Assembly (NCBI GenBank): GCA_028687395.1
Contig: JAQUAE010000072.1
Location: 1-7,688, forward strand
Direction of reading: 5' to 3'
Source of the DNA: Anaerolineales bacterium
GTDB lineage: Bacteria > Chloroflexota > Anaerolineae > Anaerolineales > UBA4823
Length of the DNA: 7,688 nucleotides
Within the stretch, counting starts at the first letter, position 1. Each line of letters opens with the position of its first letter. This document shows, piece by piece, positions 1 through 5,986 of the stretch. The notes beneath the pieces are model-generated. The model worked only from the letters and a program-made list of their open reading frames with translations. It did not search any database and was not told where the DNA came from. The position numbers were made by a program, and so were the translations under genes.

Positions 1-111
1 CAGCTCCACACCCATCAGGATGGCGATAGCATTCTTACGCGAGAGCACACCGAACAGCCCAATGCTGAACAAGGCTGCGGAAAATACCAGGTACCAGGAC
101 AATGGAATCAT
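1..111 (-). CDS. nuoK: NADH-quinone oxidoreductase subunit K, N-terminal part (cut by window edge)
   Basis: The first 37 codons of a gene read leftward that leaves the window at position 1, still open. It begins MIPLSWYLVFSAALF and continues through GLFGVLSRKNAIAILMGVEL, the conserved start of NuoK. The family is about 100 residues long with three transmembrane helices; the first helix and the start of the second are visible here. The glutamate in 'MGVEL' is the conserved membrane-embedded Glu of NuoK helix 2 that takes part in proton translocation. The ATG at 109-111 follows a strong ribosome site (GGGAGG on the minus strand, within 112-124). It lies 13 nt after the nuoJ stop, so the two genes are co-transcribed. 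The product is a membrane-arm subunit of complex I. NuoL, M and N would be expected beyond the left edge (inference). Confidence 0.95.
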   Translation of the reverse strand, partial: MIPLSWYLVFSAALFSIGLFGVLSRKNAIAILMGVEL

Positions 112-124
112 GAGGCCTCCCGAT

Positions 125-634
125 TCACTTGCGTTCCCAGGCGATCATGATGGCGCCAATCAAGGCTGCCAACAATAAGACCGAGGCGACTTCGAAGGGG
201 ATGAGATAGGCGCCGGGTGAGACAAGGGCTTTACCCAACTCCTGCACCGTATCCAGCGCCGGATTCAACTCGGGTTGAGTTGCCAGCGCCCCCGGCCACT
301 GGAACACCATCCACACCAAGCCACCGAAGAAAAGCGCCGTTATCAGCAGCGCCCAGCCCCAATTGGGATTGACCTGCGGGCCCGCATCGCGTGCAATTCG
401 ACGGGTGAGCATAATGGCGAAGATCATCAAGACGGCAATCGCGCCAATATAGATCACCACCTGGGCTACCGCCAGGAAACCCGCGCTGAGAAGGACGAAG
501 AAAACGGCCACCCCGAACAAAGCCAGCACCAGCCAGAGGGCTGCATGCACCAAGTTACGCGTGGTGACCACCAGGAGGGCCGCCCCGAGGGTGAGGGCCG
601 CGACGAGAGTAAAGAGTATTGGCATCGCAGTCAT
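125..634 (-). CDS. nuoJ: NADH-quinone oxidoreductase subunit J
   Basis: A 169-residue membrane protein with about five hydrophobic helices (roughly residues 4-24, 30-50, 54-77, 92-112 and 144-165). The segment around residues 55-76 (AVAQVVIYIGAIAVLMIFAI) is the characteristic third helix of NuoJ, which contains the pi-bulge implicated in coupling in complex I. Length fits the family. The reading frame stays open upstream to 730, but those codons overlap the end of nuoH and encode a polar, unconserved sequence. I chose the ATG at 632-634 because a GGAG (642-645 as complement) lies 7 nt upstream. Another ATG three codons downstream is possible. The gene sits 22 nt after nuoH and 13 nt before nuoK. 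It is an integral membrane-arm subunit with no cofactor. Confidence 0.93.
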   Translation of the reverse strand: MTAMPILFTLVAALTLGAALLVVTTRNLVHAALWLVLALFGVAVFFVLLSAGFLAVAQVVIYIGAIAVLMIFAIMLTRRIARDAGPQVNPNWGWALLITALFFGGLVWMVFQWPGALATQPELNPALDTVQELGKALVSPGAYLIPFEVASVLLLAALIGAIMIAWERK

Positions 635-641
635 GAATCGA

Positions 642-645
642 CTCC
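642..645 (-). promoter_or_regulatory. Ribosome binding site that fixes the nuoJ start
   Basis: The minus strand reads GTGGAGTCGATTC before the ATG at 634. The GGAG core is 7 nt from the start codon. This favours a 169-residue NuoJ over the longer open frame that begins at 730 inside nuoH. Confidence 0.65.
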
Positions 646-656
646 ACTCGAATGCA

Positions 657-1874
657 TTACGCCGAAGCGTTTTGTTTTGGGCTGATAGCCACCGCCCGCT
701 CTGGCGTGGCGATGGGCGCAGGTTGAGCAACGCGCTGCCGTCCTGACCGGGCGTAGCGCCGCAACAAGCGAGAGGTGGTCAGCAGGATCGCCAGGTTGGC
801 TGCCAGCAGGGAGAGTACGTAGACCACTATAGGCGCCCCCGCCAGGAGCTTATCCAGTAGCGCGGTGACGATGAGCACACTCAAAGCCAGCGGCGTGAGC
901 ACCTTCCAGTTCAGGTTCAACATCTGGTCGATACGCACGCGCGGCAGGGAATACTTCACCCACGCGATCACCCAGTAAATGAAGAAAGCCTTGATGAAGA
1001 AATAGATGATGCCCAGAATGGGGTAGGCTTCGGCGCCTGGCCCGCGCCACCCGCCCAGGAAAAGCGAGGCGAAGAGGCCGCCCATAGTCAGCGCGTGCAG
1101 CAATTCGCCGGCGTAGAACATGCCGAACTTCATGCCGGTATACTCGATGTGAAAACCAGCCACGATCTCGGACTCGCCCTCGGGCAGGTCGAAGGGGGCA
1201 CGTCCTAGTTCGGCGATGGCTGACAGCAGGAAAATTAGCGCCGCGATCGGCGCCATCACGATGTACCACACACTCTGCGCCTGCACGATGCTGTTGATAC
1301 CCATGGTGCGCGCCAGGATGACCGGCACCATCAGCGAGATGACCATGGGTACTTCGTAGGAAATCACCTGAGCGACGGCGCGGAAGGCGCCCAACAAGGC
1401 GTACTTGTTGTTCGACGCCCAACCCGCCATGATGATGCCCAAGGTGCTGATCGCGCCGATAGCCACCACGTAGAGCACGCCCACGTTGACGTCGCTGCCG
1501 AATACTGTCGGTGAGAGTGGAATAACCGCCCAGAGCATGATCACCGTCGCCAGCGCCATGATCGGCGCCAGGTTGAAGACCACCCGGTCGGCCCCGGCAG
1601 GGGTAATGTTCTCTTTGATCAACAGCTTGATGACGTCCGCAATGGGCTGGATCAAGCCGAATGGACCGAGGCGGTTTGGGCCAAAGCGATCCTGGAAGCG
1701 AGCGACCACTTTCCTCTCGACCCACACCATGAAGATATCCAGCAGCAATACGAACACTGCCAGGACCAACACCCCGATGAAGGTCATCACCACGTTTACC
1801 TGGCTGGCTGATAATCCCCAGCCTGCCAGAAGCTGTTCTAACCATTTCGCGACCAAGATAACCGGATCACCCAT
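657..1874 (-). CDS. nuoH: NADH-quinone oxidoreductase subunit H, with long C-terminal extension
   Basis: A 405-residue polytopic membrane protein, the complex I subunit that forms much of the quinone chamber and links the peripheral and membrane arms. Family landmarks are clear. VERKVVARFQDRFGPNRLGP (about residues 52-71) is followed by the IADVIKLLIKE segment. FRAVAQVISYEVP lies near 164-176 and AELGRAPFDLPEGESEIVAG at 221-240, with FHIEYTGMKFGMFYAGE after it. These charged loops are the conserved quinone-site and E-channel regions. The ATG at 1872-1874 has an AGGAG 6 nt upstream (1881-1885 as complement). The protein is longer than the usual 320-350 residues: after the normal last helix there is another hydrophobic stretch (about 346-366), then a basic, proline/alanine-rich tail of about 35 residues. 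nuoI, which usually follows nuoH, is missing; nuoJ comes next after 22 nt. Confidence 0.96.
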   Translation of the reverse strand: MGDPVILVAKWLEQLLAGWGLSASQVNVVMTFIGVLVLAVFVLLLDIFMVWVERKVVARFQDRFGPNRLGPFGLIQPIADVIKLLIKENITPAGADRVVFNLAPIMALATVIMLWAVIPLSPTVFGSDVNVGVLYVVAIGAISTLGIIMAGWASNNKYALLGAFRAVAQVISYEVPMVISLMVPVILARTMGINSIVQAQSVWYIVMAPIAALIFLLSAIAELGRAPFDLPEGESEIVAGFHIEYTGMKFGMFYAGELLHALTMGGLFASLFLGGWRGPGAEAYPILGIIYFFIKAFFIYWVIAWVKYSLPRVRIDQMLNLNWKVLTPLALSVLIVTALLDKLLAGAPIVVYVLSLLAANLAILLTTSRLLRRYARSGRQRVAQPAPIATPERAVAISPKQNASA

Positions 1875-1925
1875 CAGATACTCCTGCTGGAATGAACTAT
1901 GTGATTCTCATCCACAAACGACAAA

Positions 1926-1952
1926 CAGGCTGATGGGTTACCCCTCAGCCTG
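1926..1952 (-). repeat. Intercistronic hairpin between nuoA and nuoH (possible attenuator or processing site)
   Basis: Perfect 8-bp arms CAGGCTGA (1926-1933) and TCAGCCTG (1945-1952) flank 11 nt. Inside, after one mismatch, GGG pairs with CCC around a 3-nt loop. On the transcribed minus strand the hairpin is followed by TTTGTCGTTTGTGG, which is moderately T-rich but not a clean T-tract. It lies 20 nt past the nuoA stop and 51 nt before the nuoH start. It could cause partial termination, block exonucleases or mark an RNA processing site. The structure is seen; its function is inference. Confidence 0.55.
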
Positions 1953-1972
1953 AAGGCGCACATTCCCCTTAT

Positions 1973-2329
1973 TCAAATCCATTCCAAGGCCCCCTTGCGC
2001 CAGGCATACACCAATCCTGCGACTAGGACCAGGATGAAGAGGATACCTTCGATTACCGCAAACAACGGCAATTGATGATATGCCACAGCCCAGGGGAAGA
2101 GAAACACTAACTCGACATCGAAGACCAGGAAGATCAAGGCAAAGATATAATACTGGGCTTTGAACTGCACCCAGGACTCGCCTACCGTCTCAATGCCACA
2201 TTCATAGGTTTGATTTTTCAGGGGGTCGGGCTTACGAGGAGCTATTATCTGGGGTATCAAGAGTGCTGCGATGGGGAAAATGGGCGCAAGCACGAAGATG
2301 ATGCCGATGAATAGCCATTCGTTGAGCAT
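1973..2329 (-). CDS. nuoA: NADH-quinone oxidoreductase subunit A
   Basis: A 118-residue protein with three hydrophobic helices (about 5-28, 60-80 and 88-110), the expected NuoA topology and length. TYECGIETVGESWVQFKAQY (41-60) is the conserved loop between helices 1 and 2, including the Cys at position 44. It is followed by the diagnostic FLVFDVELVFLFPWAV stretch with acidic residues Asp71 and Glu73 in the membrane. The ATG at 2327-2329 is preceded by AAGGAG with 5-nt spacing (2335-2340 as complement). It is the first gene of the leftward operon and has a good promoter upstream. In most bacteria nuoB follows directly; here the next gene is nuoH after 98 nt. The product is a membrane subunit at the junction with the peripheral arm, next to NuoH and NuoJ. 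Confidence 0.95.
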   Translation of the reverse strand: MLNEWLFIGIIFVLAPIFPIAALLIPQIIAPRKPDPLKNQTYECGIETVGESWVQFKAQYYIFALIFLVFDVELVFLFPWAVAYHQLPLFAVIEGILFILVLVAGLVYAWRKGALEWI

Positions 2330-2393
2330 GGAAGCTCCTTAACAGTGAAATGTCAATGATGTGCTATCCCTCGTCTCGGGAATAACGCAAAAA

Positions 2394-2422
2394 ATTGTAC
2401 CATACTCTACAAGTGATTACAA
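2394..2422 (-). promoter_or_regulatory. Sigma-70-type promoter for the nuoA-H-J-K operon
   Basis: On the minus strand a -35 box TTGTAA (complement of 2417-2422, 4/6 to consensus) is followed by exactly 17 nt and a -10 box TACAAT (complement of 2394-2399, 5/6 to consensus). Transcription would start near 2387, giving a leader of about 57 nt before nuoA. That leader ends in the AAGGAG ribosome site. It can also form a weak bulged stem around TATTCCC/GGGATA (2365-2384). This is a prediction by motif and spacing only. Confidence 0.6.
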
Positions 2423-2447
2423 ACTGCCCTTTATCTATACATCCTTC

Positions 2448-2457
2448 GACATATGTC
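2448..2457. promoter_or_regulatory. 10-bp perfect palindrome in the divergent control region (candidate operator)
   Basis: GACATATGTC is its own reverse complement and lies in the intergenic stretch between the two divergent genes. It is about 60 nt upstream of the predicted nuo start site and about 70 nt upstream of the predicted start for the transglutaminase gene. The position suits a regulator that acts on either gene. No regulator family can be assigned, and a palindrome this short can occur by chance. Confidence 0.3.
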
Positions 2458-2467
2458 ACCCCTCCAG

Positions 2468-2482
2468 CCCAAGCACTTTGGG
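2468..2482. promoter_or_regulatory. 15-bp dyad CCCAA-N5-TTGGG upstream of the transglutaminase gene
   Basis: CCCAA (2468-2472) and TTGGG (2478-2482) form an inverted repeat with a 5-nt centre. It is about 30 nt upstream of the candidate plus-strand -10 box. Neither side is followed by a T-run, so it is not an intrinsic terminator. An operator or a chance dyad are both possible. Confidence 0.25.
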
Positions 2483-2488
2483 ACAAAA

Positions 2489-2519
2489 ATGACCGTTTAT
2501 CATCAAATTCGGGTATGAT
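2489..2519 (+). promoter_or_regulatory. Weak candidate promoter for the transglutaminase gene
   Basis: TATGAT (2514-2519) matches the -10 consensus at 5 of 6 positions. The best -35 candidate is ATGACC (2489-2494, 4/6), but its spacing of 19 nt is longer than usual. Transcription would start near 2526, about 26 nt before the preferred ATG. A short hairpin CCCCA/TGGGG (2529-2543) would then lie in the leader and cover the only G-rich candidate ribosome site. Confidence 0.3.
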
Positions 2520-2551
2520 TGCTTTATCCCCCATATTGTGGGGCTGCCAGA

Positions 2552-4975
2552 ATGGCTGAACTCAATCGCTGGCCGGAGAGTAAATTAGGTAAGATGGCAC
2601 CAGAAAAATCCGAGCCAAGGATTGCAACCACTGCACCAGAACCGGAACGTTGGTGGGACTTCCCCGCCGCGCTGCTGTTGATGATCGTGCTTACCTCGGC
2701 ATACGCCCGCCTGGTTGCCACGCGCTGGACCTCCGACCTGGATATGCTGCGCACGATCACCTACCTGGGGATGATTGCCGGTCTGGCTCTCGGGCAGAGC
2801 CGCTTTTCGGGCCGGGTTGCGGCGCTGTTTTCATTCGTCTATGGCGTCTTCACCACCGCCTGGCGCATTGGCGCTAACATGGACAGCGAGGCCGCCTGGC
2901 TGGAACGCCTGCAAGATCTGGCTTTGCGCCTGGGGATGATTTTCGACCATCTCATCCAGCAAAAACCCGTCCCGGACAGCCTGCTCTTCTTGCTTTTGAT
3001 GTGCCTGTTGTTCTGGGCATTGAGTAGTCACGCCGGCTATACCCTGACGCGCTCTGCAAATCCCTGGCTGGCGATACTGCCGACCGGGGCGGCGCTGGTG
3101 CTGATCCATTCCTATGACGCCTACCTGACGCGCCGGGTGTGGTACCTGGTGATGTACCTGTTCTTTGCGCTGTTGCTGGTAGCGCGCCTGGTTTTCCTGC
3201 AAAACCGCCGCCGCTGGCAACTCACCAAGACCTACATGCCCCCGCACCTGGGCATCGATTTCATTCGCGTCACCATGAGTCTGGCAGCCATCCTGTTGCT
3301 GCTCTCCTGGGCGGCTCCAGCCCGGGCAGACGCTTTCCAGACGGCAGCCGACGCCTGGTACCGCATCAAGCAGCCCTTCACGCATGTTCGCGACGCCTTC
3401 GATAACGCCTTCGCCTCGCTCAGCGCTTCGGTGGGCATCGTCAACGATTATTACACTTCCACGCTCTCCCTAGGGCGCGGCAACCGCCTCTCCGACATCG
3501 AAATCTTCACCGTCCTGGGTCCCAGCAATCCACCAGCGGGGGTGCGTTACTATTGGCGGGCCAGGGTGTATGACCTTTACGAAGACGGGCAGTGGGAGAG
3601 CACTCTGGACGTCAACCAGAGCATCGACCCGGAGACCAACAGGCTCAGTTTTGCCCAGTACCGCAAGCGTGCGCCCGGGCAGTACTCCTTCTTCTTCACC
3701 AGCGCTTTGCCCATCTCGACCCTGTTTACCGCGCCTCAGCCGGAGTGGGTGAGCCGCCCGGCGAAGATGGAGTTGCTCTACAACCCGGATGGCACCGCAG
3801 ACATCGGGGCGATTCGCGCCGTGCCCGCATTGCGCAGTGGGGATTCCTACTACGTGCGCTCCTCCTTGAGCGGGGTGACCGTGAAAGCCATGCGCGAAGC
3901 GGGAGTGGGCTATCCCGAATGGATCCTGGAGCGCTACCTGCCCCTGCCAGCCTCCATCACCTCCCGCACCTACCAGTTAGCCCACGACCTGACCGACGGG
4001 TTGCCCACGCACTACGACAAGATCATCGCCATCACCAACTACCTGCGCGAGAACATGACCTACCTCGAAACCCTGGAAAGCCTGCCCTATGACCAGGAGC
4101 TGGTCGAATGGTTCTTATTCGAATCGAAACAAGGCTATTGCAACTACTACGCCACGGCCGAAGTGATACTGCTGCGAGCGGTGGGCGTCCCAGCGCGATT
4201 GGCTGTGGGCTATGCCAGCGGTGAAGTGGACGAGATCAACCGGGCCTACATCGTGCGCCAGCGCGACGCTCACGCCTGGCCGGAGGTCTACTTCCCGGAG
4301 ATCGGCTGGGTGGAATTCGAACCCACCTCGGCGCAACCCATGCTGGTGCGCCCTTCGGGCGAAAGCACGGCAGCCAGCGGAGCGGTCAACGCCAACCCGT
4401 CAGACGAGCAGAAATCCCCCGAGGAGCCGGACGACTTGCACGGTCCGCAGCCACTAGATCGTGGCCCTCAGGGAATCGCCGCTTACACACCAGTGTTGCT
4501 CAGCGTGTTGATTCCCCTGGCTGTACTGCTTATCGCCGGATTCATGATACGCCGCACCAGGGTGTTGGACAGGTTCCCACCATTCCCGGTCCTGGTCGAA
4601 AAAGGATTTCAGCGCGTGGGCCTGAAACCACCCGCCTTCTTGAATAGCTGGATTGCATTGAGCAAACTCTCCCCGCTGGGGCGCGCCTACCAGGAGATCA
4701 ACCTGGCCATCCACCGCCTGGGCAAGCGCTCGAAGCCCAACGCCACGCCAGCGGAGCGCACCGCATATTTATGCGGGTTGCTGCCGGAGGCGGGTGAGCC
4801 GGCCAGCCGCTTGCTCAACGAATACCAATCGGCGTTGTACGGGCTGGAACTCGCCAGCTTGCCGGTGGCGCAACAGGCCTCCCACGAGATACGCACGCTC
4901 TCCATGCGCGCCCTCTTTCAGCGCCTGATTGCGGGCAGGTCAAACCTCCCCCAACGACCCGCGGTCGTCAAATAA
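2552..4975 (+). CDS. TgpA-like membrane protein with extracytoplasmic transglutaminase-like domain and DUF4129-like C-terminus
   Basis: An 807-residue protein from the ATG at 2552. A TTG at 2519 in the same frame lies inside the candidate promoter, and an ATG at 2594 is an alternative start; none has a strong ribosome site. Layout: a polar N-terminus of about 34 residues; about seven hydrophobic helices between residues 35 and 256; a large extracytoplasmic region; the transglutaminase-like core near 475-600; a Pro/Glu-rich linker; one helix at about 646-667; and a cytoplasmic DUF4129-like segment near 705-790, with 'ATPAERTAYL' and an 'EYQSALYG' ending. Core motifs are GYCNYYATAEVILLRAVGVP (Cys530), RQRDAHAWPEVYFP (His574) and GWVEFEPT, where Glu590 occupies the place of the classical catalytic Asp. 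Related TgpA proteins are bacterial membrane transglutaminases. A cysteine protease or other acyl-transfer activity is equally possible, and the substrate is unknown. The gene ends inside the 3' end of the convergent gene. Confidence 0.88.
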   Translation: MAELNRWPESKLGKMAPEKSEPRIATTAPEPERWWDFPAALLLMIVLTSAYARLVATRWTSDLDMLRTITYLGMIAGLALGQSRFSGRVAALFSFVYGVFTTAWRIGANMDSEAAWLERLQDLALRLGMIFDHLIQQKPVPDSLLFLLLMCLLFWALSSHAGYTLTRSANPWLAILPTGAALVLIHSYDAYLTRRVWYLVMYLFFALLLVARLVFLQNRRRWQLTKTYMPPHLGIDFIRVTMSLAAILLLLSWAAPARADAFQTAADAWYRIKQPFTHVRDAFDNAFASLSASVGIVNDYYTSTLSLGRGNRLSDIEIFTVLGPSNPPAGVRYYWRARVYDLYEDGQWESTLDVNQSIDPETNRLSFAQYRKRAPGQYSFFFTSALPISTLFTAPQPEWVSRPAKMELLYNPDGTADIGAIRAVPALRSGDSYYVRSSLSGVTVKAMREAGVGYPEWILERYLPLPASITSRTYQLAHDLTDGLPTHYDKIIAITNYLRENMTYLETLESLPYDQELVEWFLFESKQGYCNYYATAEVILLRAVGVPARLAVGYASGEVDEINRAYIVRQRDAHAWPEVYFPEIGWVEFEPTSAQPMLVRPSGESTAASGAVNANPSDEQKSPEEPDDLHGPQPLDRGPQGIAAYTPVLLSVLIPLAVLLIAGFMIRRTRVLDRFPPFPVLVEKGFQRVGLKPPAFLNSWIALSKLSPLGRAYQEINLAIHRLGKRSKPNATPAERTAYLCGLLPEAGEPASRLLNEYQSALYGLELASLPVAQQASHEIRTLSMRALFQRLIAGRSNLPQRPAVVK

Positions 4976-5930
4976 GCCGCGTGTAAGCTTCAGCGAACAA
5001 GGCGGGGGTGCCGCCGGTGTGCCAGAATAACACCACGTCATCTTTGCGAAAGTAACCGCTGCGCACCAGGCTGATCAACCCTGCGCCGGCTTTTCCTGTA
5101 TAAACCGGATCGAGCAGCAGCCCCTCCGTACGGGCGAAAAGCTGCAGCGCCTCTCGTTCCGCAGGCCCCATGACGCCGTAGCCCGCCCCAAGAAAATCAT
5201 CGTTCACCAGGACATCCTGTTCGCGGATATCCAGTTTAGCTTTCAGGCACTCGCCCACCGAAAAGGCAAGGCGCAGGACGGTATCAGCCAGCCCTTCCTT
5301 GGGCTTGTCCACGGAAATCCCCAGGATCTTGCCTGAAAAGGCGTACTGCTTGCCGCCGACCACCAGACCTGCCTGAGTGCCTCCTGAGGAACTGGGAAAC
5401 ACCACCCAATCCGGGCGCATGCCCTGGGAAAGCAGCTCTTCCATGGCAAAGGCGTAAGCGCTAGCCCCCACCGCGTTCGATCCACCGTAGGGGATCAGGT
5501 AAGGGCGCATCCCACCCTGCCAGGCGTCATTGAACACTTCTTCGAGTTTTCTATCGCGGTCGGCAGGAGGCGACCAGACGATATCCGCCCCCAGCAATTG
5601 GTCGAGCAGGAAATTTCCGCTGTTCTGTTCGGGCGGTTCGCCGGTCAGCACCAGGATGCAATCCAGGCCGTAGCGCGCCGCTGCTGCAGCGGTTTGGCGG
5701 CAGTGGTTGGATTGGATAGCTCCCGCTGTGATCAGCGTGCGCGCCCCGTGAGCCTGCGCTTCAGCGAGCAAGAACTCCAATTTTCGCGTTTTGTTCCCAC
5801 CGAACGCCAGCCCGGTGAGATCGTCGCGTTTGACCCACAATTGCGGTCCTCCGAGGAACTCAGACAGGCGCGGCATCGTTTCAACTGGCGTGGGCAGGTG
5901 GGCAAATCGTAATCTCGGTAAGGTGTACAT
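4968..5930 (-). CDS. dcyD: D-cysteine desulfhydrase (PLP-dependent, ACC deaminase family)
   Basis: A 320-residue cytosolic fold-type II PLP enzyme. D-cysteine desulfhydrases convert D-cysteine to pyruvate, sulfide and ammonia. Visible landmarks are FGGNKTRKLE with the PLP lysine at Lys47, QSNHCRQ (Ser74-Asn75-His76) and the phosphate-binding loop SSSGGTQAG (180-188). In published mutagenesis of the family, a Glu after the active-site Tyr and a Leu in 'HLGG' mark ACC deaminase. Here the positions are DPVYTGKA (Tyr277-Thr278) and WHTGGTPA (Thr305), which favours D-cysteine desulfhydrase; this residue argument is from remembered literature. I chose the ATG at 5928-5930 because GGGGAG (5935-5940 as complement) lies 4 nt upstream; in-frame ATGs at 5942 and 5954 have weaker sites. 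It follows the FemABX gene by 56 nt in the same direction, and its last 8 bp overlap the convergent transglutaminase gene. Activity on other D-amino acids or beta-substituted alanines is possible. Confidence 0.87.
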   Translation of the reverse strand: MYTLPRLRFAHLPTPVETMPRLSEFLGGPQLWVKRDDLTGLAFGGNKTRKLEFLLAEAQAHGARTLITAGAIQSNHCRQTAAAAARYGLDCILVLTGEPPEQNSGNFLLDQLLGADIVWSPPADRDRKLEEVFNDAWQGGMRPYLIPYGGSNAVGASAYAFAMEELLSQGMRPDWVVFPSSSGGTQAGLVVGGKQYAFSGKILGISVDKPKEGLADTVLRLAFSVGECLKAKLDIREQDVLVNDDFLGAGYGVMGPAEREALQLFARTEGLLLDPVYTGKAGAGLISLVRSGYFRKDDVVLFWHTGGTPALFAEAYTRLI

Positions 5931-5934
5931 CGCT

Positions 5935-5940
5935 CTCCCC
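5935..5940 (-). promoter_or_regulatory. Ribosome binding site that favours the shorter dcyD start
   Basis: The minus strand has GGGGAG followed by AGCG and the ATG at 5930. This G-rich site overlaps an alternative upstream ATG (5940-5942), which itself has no good site. The shorter 320-residue product is therefore preferred, in line with the family N-terminus that begins close to the 'LPTPVE' motif. Confidence 0.55.
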
Positions 5941-5986
5941 ATAGTGGGCTGCATCCAGTGGGCAACCCCGGCAGTTTAACCAGCTC

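Noticed and set aside
275..685. A 136-codon plus-strand frame opposite nuoJ
   Set aside because: Its polar, His/Glu/Arg-rich translation is the complement of codons for hydrophobic helices. It has no ribosome site and lies wholly antisense to a conserved gene.
635..730. An N-terminal extension of NuoJ by 32 residues
   Set aside because: It overlaps the nuoH coding end, is polar and unlike NuoJ N-termini, and a better ribosome site precedes the ATG at 634.
850..1845. A 331-codon open frame on the minus strand inside nuoH
   Set aside because: It is the out-of-frame shadow of nuoH: Arg/Gly/His-rich translation with no family resemblance, while the overlapping frame is an unmistakable NuoH.
2365..2384. 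A riboswitch or leader attenuator in the nuoA 5' leader
   Set aside because: Only a short bulged stem of about six pairs can be drawn. The leader is about 57 nt with no recognisable riboswitch core.
2519..2551. A TTG start for the transglutaminase-like protein
   Set aside because: It overlaps the candidate -10 box and has no ribosome site. The first residues look unlike a translated N-terminus.
5931..5986. A separate promoter for dcyD (TTGCCC, 16 nt, TATGGG on the minus strand)
   Set aside because: The -10 box matches at only three positions, and the start site would fall at or past the ribosome site. Read-through from the FemABX genes is the simpler view.
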